Source of the DNA: Rebecca billardiae RCC1528
Lineage: Eukaryota; Haptophyta
Length of the DNA stretch: 64,000 nt
Assembly: GCA_965240325.2 (NCBI GenBank)
Contig: OZ251226.1
Coordinates: 3,224,001 to 3,288,000, forward strand
Direction: 5' to 3'
In this document: piece by piece, positions 37,571 to 47,937 of the stretch
How the letters are laid out: every line of letters starts with the position of its first letter
Numbering within the stretch: the first letter of the stretch is position 1
Notes under the pieces: generated by a model
The model's input: only the letters and a program-made list of their open reading frames with translations
Told to the model about the DNA's origin: nothing
Databases searched by the model: none
Position numbers and translations under genes: made by a program

Positions 37571-38917
37571 ATGCCATTCCCCTTCCACGAGAGTCAGCTG
37601 CCCGTCAAGCTGATTCCGCAGCACGGCCCGTGGTTCCAGCTCGGCTGCCTCTCCTTCCTCTCGGCGGGCATCTTTGCAGACATGCTGCTCGTTCGCCTGT
37701 TTCTGTCGTGCGCTTACCTGTTCAACCTGCTCAACGCGCTGACAGACTTCCAGAACTGGCCGTTCGTGGCACCTGACGCGACCCGTCAGTATACCATCTC
37801 GATAGATGCGCTTTGCTGGGCCGCGGTCGGGCTGTACGTCCACGGCTCGGCGTTCATCGCGCTGCTGCGCGACGAGCGGCGCGTGCCGCTCTCTGAGGAC
37901 GCGGAGGCGCTGTGGCGCATGTTCTACCGGCGCTCGGGCATCTCGCGCCTGCTCTTCCAGACGCAGATCCTCGCGCACGGCGAGTTTCGCGAGTACGAGC
38001 GCGGCGCGGTCATCGTAGGCGACGAGGTGGACGAGCCGGAGCGCGTGCACATCATCATGCAGGGCTCTGTGCAGGCGCGCGTCGACGTCTCCGAGCGCTC
38101 GGCCATCAAGCTGCGGCTGCTCTCGGGCGAAATTTTTGAGTTCCGCCACCTGCACGAGCTCGGCATCCACGCCGGCTTTCGGGACCGCCAGATGCACGCG
38201 ACCGCCACCAGCGCCGTGCGCACCTTCTCGCTGAGCGTGTCCTCGCTGCAGACGATGGCCAAGGGGCCGGCGGCAATCCGGCACGCGTGGCACGCGGTGC
38301 TGTGCGCAATGATCGCGCGCTCGGCAGAGCGCTTCTACCCGGGATCGCACGAGCGGCAGGCGGAGAAGGCGAAGCAGCAGCTCGCGGGCGAGGAGCTCGA
38401 GCACTGGCGCGACCCCGCCTTCCGCGAGCTCGAGGACGACGAGTGGCCGGCGCCCAGCTCTCCAGGCTCGGGCGCGTGCCTGAGTGCGCCGCTCACCAAC
38501 TTTGCAGCGATCCTGGCGAAAACATTCTCGCCGCCGTGGCCCTTCAAGCGCCCATTCACGGGCTTGCGGCACAGCGCGATGACCACGCTGCCCCAGGCGT
38601 TCAAGCAGCACCATGTGGCCGAGACCAGCCGCGTGGTGCGCTGCCTGCCCTCCCACCGTGCGTCAATCACAAGCGACTACCACCCGGAGCCAGAGGCACG
38701 CGATGCGCCCATGCCTCGCGCCAGCCTGTTTGACGCGCTGCCGTTCGGCCGCGGCCGTGGGCCTGCTGGGGCGCGCCCCGTCGAAGCGGGTGCGGCTGAC
38801 CTCGAGGCGCGGCTGGATGAAGGTCTCCTCCCGGCAAGCGCTGATGCGCCCAGGCCTCGCGCCAGCCTGTTTGACGCGTTGCCGTTCAGCGGCCGCGGCC
38901 GCGCGCCTCCTGCCTGA
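37571..38917 (+). CDS. Popeye-domain (POPDC-like) membrane protein
   Basis: 448 residues, single exon. Short N-terminus, then hydrophobic segments (FQLGCLSFLSAGIFADMLLV and LFLSCAYLFNLLNALTDF), and a cytosolic beta-rich domain from about residue 110. That domain carries ALWRMFYRRSGISRLLFQTQ, FREYERGAVIVGDE and RVHIIMQGSVQARVDVSE, the layout of Popeye domains, which bind cAMP and are related to cNMP-binding folds. The canonical phosphate-contact motif of animal POPDCs is not obvious, so ligand binding is uncertain. The C-terminal tail has two copies of PRASLFDALPF followed by a Gly/Arg stretch, a possible linear binding motif. The start at 37571 is the ATG next to conserved sequence. Confidence 0.7.
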   Translation: MPFPFHESQLPVKLIPQHGPWFQLGCLSFLSAGIFADMLLVRLFLSCAYLFNLLNALTDFQNWPFVAPDATRQYTISIDALCWAAVGLYVHGSAFIALLRDERRVPLSEDAEALWRMFYRRSGISRLLFQTQILAHGEFREYERGAVIVGDEVDEPERVHIIMQGSVQARVDVSERSAIKLRLLSGEIFEFRHLHELGIHAGFRDRQMHATATSAVRTFSLSVSSLQTMAKGPAAIRHAWHAVLCAMIARSAERFYPGSHERQAEKAKQQLAGEELEHWRDPAFRELEDDEWPAPSSPGSGACLSAPLTNFAAILAKTFSPPWPFKRPFTGLRHSAMTTLPQAFKQHHVAETSRVVRCLPSHRASITSDYHPEPEARDAPMPRASLFDALPFGRGRGPAGARPVEAGAADLEARLDEGLLPASADAPRPRASLFDALPFSGRGRAPPA

Positions 38918-39755
38918 CTGGCGGGGCGGGGCGCGCCCCGTCGAATCGCGTGTGATGCTGATGACAACTTCGGGCACCAGCAATGAGACTCGCGGCTACG
39001 ACGACTGCTGCCGAGTTTGCTGAGCCCCGGTCAGTGACCGAGCGGTGTTCACTGACTCAAAGCCGGGCACTGTTGTGACTATATGTGGCGTTATAGGGAA
39101 CGATCAGGCTTCGCTCTCGGGGGCGCCATGGGGCTGCTCACGACGAAGGCGCCGAGCTGGGCAAGGGAATCGCCTGCATCGGGCACTGCCGGGTGCACGC
39201 TCCGCTGCAGGAGGTGCACCGCAGTCGCCGCAGCCCCTCTGCTCGGTAAGGTCGCTGGCTGGCTGGCTGGCTGTGTGGCCCGGCTCCCCGCCTGATCGTT
39301 CGGCGGCGCGACGTCATCATCTGTCTTCGCCGCGTCGCCCCTCATGCAATGGTCTCTTGCTCTCGCCGCTGTCGCGTCAACCCGCACGCTTCATCGTTTG
39401 CCCGCCCGCCCACCCTCGGCCTCTGGCGAATATGGTAGCACTGCAGTGTCAGCGAGCCATCAGCCTTAATCGACCTTGCTCAGTGACTGACGACTCGCGG
39501 GCGCCCTCTCGACCTCGGGCAGCAGCTCAACCGCACGCCGCTGCCAGCGCCCGCTGTCGTTCGTTGCTCAAATCCCAACATAGCTAACCTGATCGTTCCA
39601 TGATTGATCGTCGTGGTCGTCTACTCCACGACGCCGCGCGCCGCGACCATCCAGCTCCAGAGTCCATTCGTACCCGACGCCTTGTACGAGCCGGGCATGG
39701 CGGAGTGGCTAGACATATATATATATATACAGTTATAGTCGTCATCCGCCGGAGT
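38918..39755. other. Intergenic stretch between convergent genes
   Basis: Shared 3' flank of the Popeye-like and KH genes. Contains a short (CTGG)n microsatellite at about 39252-39272 and an ATATAT run at 39715-39730. No gene. Confidence 0.55.
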
Positions 39756-41982
39756 CTAGCAGCTGCTAACGGCGACGCCACCCGCTCGCTGGTTGATCAG
39801 GAGCACTGCGTGGTGCACCTGGTGCGGCGCGCCGCTCAGCCGGATCTCGCGCTCGTCCGAGCCCGGCTGCGCAGCCTCGATCTTGACGCACGCGCCCGAC
39901 AGCTCGCGCACGCCCTGCACACCCGCGCCGCCGCGGCCAATGATGCGCCCGACCACGGAGCGCGGCACGCGATGCAGCAGCTGCACGGGGGTGTGCATGT
40001 CCGCGGCGGCGGCCGCCGCCGCGTGCGCGTACGCGCCGCCGTCGCCCTGCGCCGCGCCCAGCATGCCCGCTGCGCTGAGGCCAAGCATCTCGTCGTAGTA
40101 CTGGTGGCCGCCCGCGCCCAGCTGCTGCAGCGGCTGCGGCGGCGGCGGGTAGGGCGCGCCGCCGGCCGGGCCGGCCGCGCCGAGCATCGCGAGCTCGGCT
40201 GGGGGCGTGGCCATGCGCGGGGCCAGCTGCACGCCGCCGTACGTCACGCCGTGCTCGGCGCCGTGCGGGTGCATCCCGGACGGCACCCACGCGGCCGCGT
40301 GCGCCGCGTGCGCCGCGTGCGCCGCGTGCGCCGCGTGCGCGTGCCACTGCGGGGGCACGCTCCAGCCCAGGGGCGGCGCGTGGCCGTGCGGCGAGGGCGA
40401 CATCAACGGCGACATCGGCGGCTGCGGCGGCATGGCCGGCCCGTACCCGCCCAGCCCCTGCGTCGGCGCGTAGGTCGGCCCCTGCGGCGGCTGCGGGCTG
40501 GGCGGCCCAAGCGAGCTGCCGCCAACAAGTCCGGCCGCGGCCGCGGCGGCTGCTGCGGCTGCGGCCGCGGCGGTGTCCGCGGCCATCGCGGATTCGGCTG
40601 CCTGCCACTGCGCCGCGGCGGCGGCGGCCGCTGCGGCGGCGGCGTTCGAGTGCGCGTTCGAGTGCGCGAGGCCAGACGGCACGACCGGGCTCGGCCGGCG
40701 GTGCGAGATGCCCTGGCCGGCGGCGCCGCCGTGCGCGCCCCGTCCGCCGCCCTTGTGCGCCTGTGCAAAGGCGCCCGCCTCTGCCAGCTGCTGCAGCACG
40801 AGCCGGAAGGCCATCAGCATGGACGGGCGCGTGCCTGTCACGGTGAGCGAGCGCTCAGTCGAGCCGCCGCCGCCCGGCGCGTGCCCCGGCGCGGCGGCCG
40901 CCGCCTCGACCGCGCCCGCGGCTTGCGGGGCAGTCGGCGCCGAGTCGACCCGAATCATGGCGCCTGGATGCATCGCGCAGCGGGGGCGGGCGCGTGGGGC
41001 AGGTCAGGCCGTCGGTCGGCCGCGGTCGGCCGCGGTCGGCGAGGCGGCGAGAAGGGGCGACGCGCGCGCGCAGGCGCCACACCTGACTGCTGGCGGGTGG
41101 CAGCGATGCGCGCGCCGCCCTTCCCGATGAGCGCGCCGGCGAGCGCACTGCCGACGAGCGCGCGCAGCGTGAGCTGCACGCTGCCCTCGCTCGCGCCGCC
41201 ACCGCCGAGGGCTGCGGGCGCGCCGTGCAGGCTGTGGCCCCAGGACTGCTCCTCCGCCGGAGCGTGCGCATGGTTCGCCGCGGGCGCGCCTGCCACGCAC
41301 AGCTCGGCCGGCGGGTGCCCCATACCCGTGCCGTCGGCCGCGCCGTGCAGGCTCGCACCCGTCGCATGCGACGGCGCGCTCGCCGGCGTGGCGTACTTTG
41401 CGAGCGAGCTGCGCATGGTGGCGAGGAGGGCACGCTCCAGGACGGCGAGCATGGCGGCAAGCGTGACGAGCACCGCCTCAAACGGCCCGCTCAGCGTCAC
41501 CGTGCGCGGGTGCGTCGCGGCCGGCGCGCCCCCTTGCCCGGGCGGCGCAGACGCGGGCGTCGTGCCGAGCGAGCTGATGCTGATCTTGCACCCGGGGCAC
41601 AGCCTGCGCAGCTCGGAGACGGTGGTGCCGCCCTTGCCGATCAGGCAGCTCACCTCGGAGTGCGGCACGCACAGCTTGATGTACGCGTCGTCGCCTGCGC
41701 CCACGCAGCCGGAGGTCCGCGCGCGGCGCGTGAGCTCCTCCTCGCGCTGGCGCCGGAGCCGCCGTGGCAGGTCTGCCACCGCGCGCGCGGTGTGGGGGGC
41801 GCGGGTGGGGGCGGGGGCCGGGCATGCACTCCGAGGGAGCCCTCGCGCGAGTGCACAGGCGCACCTGCTCCATGCCCGTATCCCTCGAGCGCTGCAAGAT
41901 CGGCGAGGGCGAACTCGCCGTACGCGACAGGCGGGAGCGCGAGGCTCAGGTCGGGGCGGCCAATCCACTCGTGCGGCGACAT
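39756..41982 (-). CDS. Three-KH-domain RNA-binding protein (PCBP/hnRNP-K/Nova architecture)
   Basis: Three exons: 41982-41865, 41772-41083 and 40963-39756 (introns 92 and 119 nt, donors GTGCGC and GTGTGG), 671 residues. KH1 near residue 66 (IKLCVPHSEVSCLIGKGGTT), KH2 near 245 (LRALVGSALAGALIGKGGAR) and KH3 near 600 (VPRSVVGRIIGRGGAGVQGV) all keep the GxxG loop; the third is GRGG. The long linker before KH3 is Ala-, His- and Pro-rich, with poly-Ala runs and a repeated HAA unit. Two KHs then a long linker and a C-terminal KH is the PCBP/Nova layout, binding C- or U-rich single strands in splicing, stability or translation control. The first exon is inferred from MSPHEWIGRPDLSLALPP and splice phase. 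Confidence 0.82.
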
Positions 41983-43021
41983 GCGCCGTGTGCAGTGAGC
42001 AGAACCGGAGCACGCAAGCGCGTCGAAATGGGGTGTTGTTGATGCCCTGCGCCGCCTCCGGGAGACTCCACCAGCGCTCAAGCCGCTCGCCCAACCGGAG
42101 GAGGGCTGCGGCGTGACGCGTCCGAGGGGCGTCACCCGGCGCGCGAGCGCGGTGACCGCGCGCGGTGGCGGCACGAAGCGGGCACAGGGAGCAAGGGACG
42201 GTAGGCAGGGGTAAGTGCGAGTCGCCGTGAGCTCGCGCGCGCTCTGAGGCCCGTCTCACACCGCCACGCTTCGCTCGGCACGCGCGATGCGACGCTGGTA
42301 ATGAAAGGGGCAACACGCACCCGGCCAAGCAGAGTGCTTTCACGAGCAGCACCTCGCTCCGCAGCCGGGGTCCGAGGCCACCGATTCTTGCTCGACTTGC
42401 GACCGTGCGTGGCGCGCTTGCGTGCGCGGAGTGCGCGCGCCCCCTTCAAGGCCTTCGCTAGGCCTCTGGCGGCTCCCAATCTGTAAATCATTGCGGAAAT
42501 GCTCTGGCCCGGAAGCGGTGGAAGCTCCGCTCGAAAGAATAGGTGGCGATTCCTCCTCGCTCCTCGCTAAATCACGGTATTCGCCTCAAGTTGGGTAGAT
42601 TCACCCAGCAGTAGGACAATCAACATCACACTAAGTTTTACAATGACATGTACTTGCGTGCTACTTTTCGAGCCCAAACTTAATTTCGAAGGCACTCAAC
42701 TTGGGTGAAGAGGTTGTTCAATCCCAAATGTTCATACCCGGCGATTGTAGTGCATCGCCTTCGGACTGTGCATCCGGACAATCATGTGTTAAAACTTCTG
42801 AACAGGGGAAGTTTAGGTGAGATTCGTCCCACTGTCATTGACGAGTCCCTAATCCTTTTGTTTAGCCATATAAGATCGCAAAATGAGTAAGTTTTTTCAA
42901 GTGGCATTTTCCGATCGGCTCGGAGGTAATGACAGTCACACTACCCCCATATCTAAAAGGTGACGAGCGGCTAAAGTCACGGGCTAAAGTACTTCATTCT
43001 CACTGGTGGCCAAGGTAGTAG
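41983..43021. other. Intergenic stretch
   Basis: About 1 kb without a supported gene. The right half (42480-43020) has much lower GC than the rest, with AACTTGGGTGAA-like motifs repeated at 42585 and 42700 in opposite orientation. It may be inserted DNA. Confidence 0.45.
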
Positions 43022-43774
43022 TTAGCGCCTCAGCGGCCGCGGCCCCACCTTGGCGGCCACGATGCGACTATCGGTCAGCTGGAAGCGGAATGCGCATAGG
43101 GACTCGTCGACTAGCTCGAGCGGGAACACGGAGAAAGGCTCGATCATGCCGAGCCGGCCGATCGCTCCGACGAGCTCGCCGGCAAGGTCGGACTGCGGCT
43201 CGGGGTTGGGCTCGGCCGCCCGCCCAGGAGTCCACCAAATGTCGGACCAGATGACGCGAACGGCGCTGGCGTCGATCGGCTCCCATCGGCCCCGCGTCGA
43301 CAGCCAGCCCTGCCCCCACGGCGCACCGGCGTAGCGGACGTGTGACTCGATACCGTCGTCGTTGTCGAGCACATATGTGACCTCAAACGTGACGCCGAGC
43401 AGCGAGGCAATGCGCTCGATGTGCGGCGCGTGCACCACGCGCCAGGTGCCATCAGCGAGCGTGCCGCCTGGGTACCGCGCTGGCTCGGCGGGCGGCGGCC
43501 GCTCGGCGAGGAAGCGGTCCAACAGCATGTCCGCGCGCTCCGATGCACTGGGCGTGACGGAAGCGCCCAGCGCAACCCTCACCGCCGGCTGCCCCGTGCG
43601 TGAATCGGCGGCCACTCGTCCGTCCAGCAGCGCAGACCGGAGCTCTTTGACAGACGCGATCGATCCCAGCGCTGCCACGCGCAGTGGAGTCCCCCCGGCG
43701 AGGAGAAGGACAGCTAGATGACCTATGCTTCTCCGTGCACGGGCGGCATGATGCACCATCGTGCGCAATCTCAC
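43022..43774 (-). CDS. PAP/fibrillin-like protein, possibly plastid
   Basis: 250 residues. The N-terminus carries a basic and hydrophobic presequence (IGHLAVLLLAGGTPLRVAAL). Then a helical lead (SIASVKELRSALLDGRVAAD) and a beta-rich region with ADGTWRVVHAPHIER, FEVTYVLDNDDGIESHVRY and VRVIWSDIWWTP. The GTWRVVxAPH pattern resembles the lipocalin-like PAP/fibrillin domain of plastid lipid-associated proteins, which bind lipids or carotenoids; the match is weak. 75 bp separate its start from the divergent SDR gene. Confidence 0.45.
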   Translation of the reverse strand: MRLRTMVHHAARARRSIGHLAVLLLAGGTPLRVAALGSIASVKELRSALLDGRVAADSRTGQPAVRVALGASVTPSASERADMLLDRFLAERPPPAEPARYPGGTLADGTWRVVHAPHIERIASLLGVTFEVTYVLDNDDGIESHVRYAGAPWGQGWLSTRGRWEPIDASAVRVIWSDIWWTPGRAAEPNPEPQSDLAGELVGAIGRLGMIEPFSVFPLELVDESLCAFRFQLTDSRIVAAKVGPRPLRR

Positions 43775-43849
43775 GAGCGTCCCGGGCTCAGTGACCGCAA
43801 ATCGCCTCTCGACTCTCGAGTCTCGGCTGTCTCCCCGACCTTGTGAATC

Positions 43850-44887
43850 ATGGCGGCGGTCCTCGTGGCGCTACTTGCGGCTTCGGCAGGAGCGCCTTTG
43901 CGCGTGCTCGTGACTGGGGCGGGCGGTCGGACGGGCGTGCTCTGCTTCCAGAAGCTCGCGGAGCGTCCGAGTCAGTTCGCGCCGCCGCTCGGCCTCGTAC
44001 GCTCCGACTTCTCCGCGAAGAAGCTCAGGAAGAAAGTCGCGTGTGCGGACGACCAAATCATCCGGGCTGACGTGACGAGCGCTGCCTCGATGACGGACGC
44101 CCTGCGCGGGCGTGAGATAGACGCGATCGTGATCTGCACAAGCGCCGTCCCGAAGGTACGCGTGCTGAGCATCCTCAAGCTCCTCATCGGCAAGCTCTTC
44201 CGGCGGAAGGGGCTGCGCCCGTCCTTCTACTGGGCGGCAGGCGGCACGCCGGAGGAGGTGGACTACTACGGCACCCTCGCGCAAGTGGACGCGGCGAAGC
44301 AGCTCGGCGTGCGCCACGTGGTGCAGGTGAGCTCCATGGGTGGCACCGACGTGACCAATTTCCTGAACCAGATCGGTCTCAAGCCCGACGGTGCGCGCCG
44401 CGCACCGGGCAAGCTGCTGCCCTTTTGGTTGTGCGGGCGCCGCCCTCGCTGAGTCTGATCCCCCCGACTCCGTGCGCGCACAGGCACGGGTGGGCAGATC
44501 TTGCTGTGGAAGCGCAAGGGCGAGAAGTACCTCGTTGGCTCGGGCCTCCCGTACACCATCGTGCATCCCGGCGGGCTGCTCGACCAGCCGGGCGGCAAGC
44601 GCACGCTCGTGCTCGGTGTGGACGACGAGCTGCTCAAGCGCGAGTCACGCTCCATCCCGCGCGCGGACGTGGCCGAGCTGTGTGTGCAGGCGCTGCTGAG
44701 CGACGCGGCGAAGAATAAGGCGATCGATGCGATCAGCGAGGCCGAGGGCGAGGGAGCAGTGCCCTCGGCCGACGCGGACTTTGACGCGCTCTTCCGCTCG
44801 GTGACGCGCGAGTACGACTATTCGACCAAGGAGCCACCTGAGCCCAAGGCGGCACTGCCGGCGGGCTGGTGCCGCGACACGGCGTGA
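43850..44887 (+). CDS. Atypical short-chain dehydrogenase/reductase (NAD(P)-binding, At5g02240-like)
   Basis: Two exons, 43850-44390 and 44484-44887 (93-nt intron, donor GTGCGC, acceptor CACAG), 314 residues. The first ~15 residues are a hydrophobic leader. LRVLVTGAGGRTGVLCFQKL (about 17-36) is the glycine-rich dinucleotide motif TGAxGxTG. Next come IDAIVICTSAVPK, VDAAKQLGVRHVVQVSSMGG and, after the splice, GGQILLWKRKGEKYL and PYTIVHPGGLLDQPGG. This is the layout of atypical SDRs such as plant At5g02240 and the NmrA/HSCARG-like sensors. The substrate is unknown; plastid or ER location is possible from the leader. Confidence 0.85.
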
Positions 44888-45511
44888 GCCCACCGCCCCG
44901 CGCCTCCCGCGCGCCATCGCGTCCCTGCCCGGCTCCGGCGTTCGCTTTTCGAGAGCCATGCGACTCCGAGCCCGAATACCGCCGATCCTCAGAGGCTGTG
45001 AGACTGTGACGCATCGCAGTTTCACACGGCCGCCCCACCGACGGTGCCGACGGTGCGGCTGCCGAGGTGGCGCGGCCCCAGAGACGCCCCGGCCCCGGCC
45101 TCAGGCGACAGGCTCGGGCCTGCCGCCGTGCCGGCGCACGCCGTGCGGTGCCAAGATGTCGCCAGGCGCGCGCGAACTCCATCAATGCGATCGCCGCACA
45201 TGCTCGGTCCTCCCGAGCCCGGGCCAGCCGCGGCTGCCCGGTGATTTTCCTGAGCGGCCTGAGCCGCGTCCCGCGCGCGATGAAGTCTGATTGACGAATC
45301 ATTTCGTGACATGTCACCACAGCAGCAGAGAGAGAGAGAGATTTATAACGTCGTGGCATCGCGGCATATAATATATATATATATATTATAATATCCGTTG
45401 CATTCCACGTCGTTAATATTAACGACGTGGCAGCATCCGACAAGCGTCAGGCTCAGAGTGCAACAGACACATAGAATGCGTCGTTAATATATATATATCT
45501 ATAGAGATAAT
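44888..45511. other. Intergenic stretch with microsatellites
   Basis: Contains (AG)n at 45325-45343, long AT runs at 45365-45395 and 45485-45500, and a TTAATATTAACGACGT palindrome near 45412-45427. No gene. The transposon-like element begins at the right end within an AT-repeat context. Confidence 0.55.
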
Positions 45512-45737
45512 GTCAGCTGTATTGCCGTTTTGGAACTATACTTGTGGTCAGGTGTATTGCCAAACGCACGTTTTGACTACCGTGGTCAGTTGTATTGCCG
45601 TTTTCCATGTTTGGGAATCACATGTCAATATTGTTGCCAACGTCGAATACTTGTGTCAGGTGTATTGCCGTGGATGATGGCCCAATACTTTGTCCAGCTG
45701 TATTGCCGTCGCGTAGTGTGGGTCAGTTGTAGCCTGT
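45512..45737 (+). repeat. Left subterminal array
   Basis: Repeat starts at 45512, 45547, 45585, 45624, 45655, 45692 and 45722, i.e. every 30-39 bp. The core is GTCAG-TGTATTGCC with 15-25 bp of variable sequence between copies. Superficially CRISPR-like spacing, but the copies are short, imperfect and in a eukaryotic genome. Confidence 0.9.
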
Positions 45738-45766
45738 CCGGCCCCCCCTCCGCTGGCTACGGGGGG

Positions 45767-46152
45767 CCTGCCGAAAGTCTGCTCTAGCGGGACCCCCGCG
45801 CACTGGGGCTGCACTGGGCGCGAGCTCTGCGGGGACGTGGCGAGCGGGTCGGTGCGCGCCGCGGGCTGGGTGCGCGATTTTACCAACGTATCGGTCGATC
45901 TGACCCTCCCCGTCGCGCCGCTCTTGCCCTCGCGGCCTCTCTTTCCCCCAACACGGGTGCGCGCAGCCGCTTGAACAGCCTGGCTGCAGGTCGTTCACAG
46001 ACGGCAGGCCGCGTGCAACCTGCGCGGGTGAAGAGGGGTGGCTTGTTGCATGGTTGCGTGGCTGACGCTCATATGTGGCCTTGCGAGCCTTTGTGTGCGA
46101 GGTTACTTGCCCACATCCGCTCTCGCGTGTCATGCGCGCGTGTAACGTACAC
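45767..46152. repeat. Nested inverted repeat, left arm
   Basis: Reverse complement of 47518-47905 with a few percent mismatch. A frame on the arm's minus strand keeps similar protein sequence in both arms (TRESGCGQVTSHTKARKAT, then VNDLQPGCSSGCAHPCWG), but its stop and extension differ between the arms. Confidence 0.9.
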
Positions 46153-47517
46153 CATCGGATCTCCGCTGCGCTTGCGCTTGTCCACCTGCTGCCAGCTGGG
46201 CCAGCGTGGGGCCACTGCAGGCACTAAGACGGTGACGCCATATCGTTGACATGTTCTGTCGCATGCTTGTGGCCTTCGTGTTTGCTATCTGCGTGCTTGA
46301 TATTGAAGGCAGTGCTTCTGGCAGGTGCATTCCTGAAGTTGCCCGTCGAGTCACCCTCGGCTCCCGCGTCACTGTGTTACACAGACTCACAGCTCCGGTG
46401 CGAGAGTGGGAATCATCAAGCATCGTCGCCCGCATGCTTGTGGCGTACAAGCACGCTCCGAGCGGGCAGGCTGCCGTCCCGTTCTCCGACGCAACGCGCC
46501 ACAAGGTCATGTCGTTAGCGTGGCCGGGTTTAAAATTAAATCCACGGCGATTATTATAATAAGAAAAGAAACGAATATTGAGCAACCCCGCCCGCCGGCC
46601 AGGCCGACTACCTCCCCCACGGCTAGGGTGAGCGCCATCCCCGACCGCACCGGCGGCTGGCGTGAGCATCCACGCAGACTACTCTCACTAGCTTACTGCA
46701 TCAACTCGGACCGTCACTCGTCAGCCGGGACCGACGGCGGCAACGGCGCAGTGACGACCGACGACTGCAAGCGGTCACAGCGGCGTCTCAGTGATCAGCA
46801 GTGTCGGCGACGACTCCCTCATCCGCGGCTAACGCGCTCACATCCTCCGCCTCCAATCAGTATTTCGACAGACGAATCAGGAGAGCTGCGTCCTCATGCC
46901 TGATGTGTCTTTAAATCCTAGAATTGTCAGAGTACAGTTTATTTGTTTTAACGTGCGTAAGGCTCACGGTGGCAGGTTGCCGCGCCATCCTTCATCGCAC
47001 GCTCTCCGAAGAGAGACCTGGAAACTGGGGGTTTGAACCCATGACCTCAGACGCAAGAGCACGCCAGTACTCCCACTCGGCCACAGACCGGCGTTACAGT
47101 ACAGTAGCGCTGTAGAGTGTAGTGCAGCAGCGGCAGCAGGAGAGCGCACACACCGCGCCGGCGACGTGGACAAGCCGACGCTTGATCTAGTACGTTGCTG
47201 ACTTCATCTGCCATCCGATGCTCAGCCGTGCGGTACCCCATCACCCAAGCTATCCTGGGCACTGGTCTCTCAGCCTGGCGCGATGCCCGTCGTCACAGGT
47301 CAGGTTGACACGAATGACGAGTCAGATGCCCATGTCGTTTTGGCTGCTGGACTCCGCTTCACAGTGCACACCTCCAGTGGACGGGAGGAACGTAACGCAG
47401 CGCGCGCACTTGCACTCGCCTGGATGCGAGCCCGTCAGAATGTCGACGATCTCGCGCGCGACGTGGATAGCCAGTGGCAGTGGCCTCGGCTGCTGCAAGG
47501 CGGGTCGCAAACGGCAT
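46153..47517. other. Interior of the transposon-like element
   Basis: Short ORFs on both strands, none recognisable (for example 46251-46559 plus strand, starting MFCRMLVAFVFAICVLDIEG). A tRNA-like block is listed separately. Confidence 0.4.
47013..47089 (-). repeat. tRNA-like block with pol III A and B boxes (SINE head or tRNA relic)
   Basis: On the minus strand, TGGCCGAGTGG (A box, 47073-47083) is followed 33 bases later by GGGTTTGAACCC read as GGGTTCAAACCC (B box, 47029-47040). The acceptor stems do not pair and no good anticodon arm forms, so it is not a working tRNA. A tRNA-derived SINE head is the best reading. Confidence 0.55.
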
Positions 47518-47905
47518 AGTGTTCGTTGCACGCGCGCATGACACGCGAGAGCGGATGTGGGCAAGTAACCTCGCACACAAAGGCTCGCAAGGCCACACAT
47601 GAGCGTCAGCCGCGCAACCACGCAACAAGCCACCCCTCTTCACCCGCGCAGGTTGCACGCGGCCTGCCGTCTGTGAACGACCTGCAGCCAGGCTGTTCAA
47701 GCGGCTGCGCGCACCCGTGTTGGGGGGAAGAGAGGCCGCGAGGGCAAGAGCGGCGCGACGGGGAGGGTCAGATCGACCGATACGTTGGTAAAATCGCGCA
47801 CCCAGCCCACGGCGCGCGCCGACCCGCTCGCCACGTCCCCGCAGAGCTCGCGCCCGGAACGACCCCAGTGCGCGGGGGTCCCGCTAGAGCAGACTTTCGG
47901 CAGCC
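47518..47905. repeat. Nested inverted repeat, right arm
   Basis: Mirror of 45767-46152. Its outer edge is followed at once by an 8-bp-stem hairpin (47905-47924, CTCTACAC...GTGTAGAG) and CTAG at 47934-47937. Then come two plus-oriented subterminal-type repeats, at about 47939 and 47970. Confidence 0.9.
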
Positions 47906-47937
47906 TCTACACAGCAGTGTAGAGTCGGACAGCCTAG

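Noticed and set aside
39690-39730. tRNA gene beginning GGCGGAGTGGCTAGA
   Set aside because: Only an A-box-like string; it runs directly into an AT microsatellite with no B box.
45512-45737. CRISPR-like array (short repeats with variable spacers)
   Set aside because: Repeats are only ~15 bp, imperfect and mirrored in opposite orientation 3.4 kb away, with no cas genes and a eukaryotic context. Subterminal transposon repeats explain it better.
47013-47089. Functional tRNA gene
   Set aside because: A and B boxes are good but the acceptor stem does not pair and no sound anticodon arm forms.
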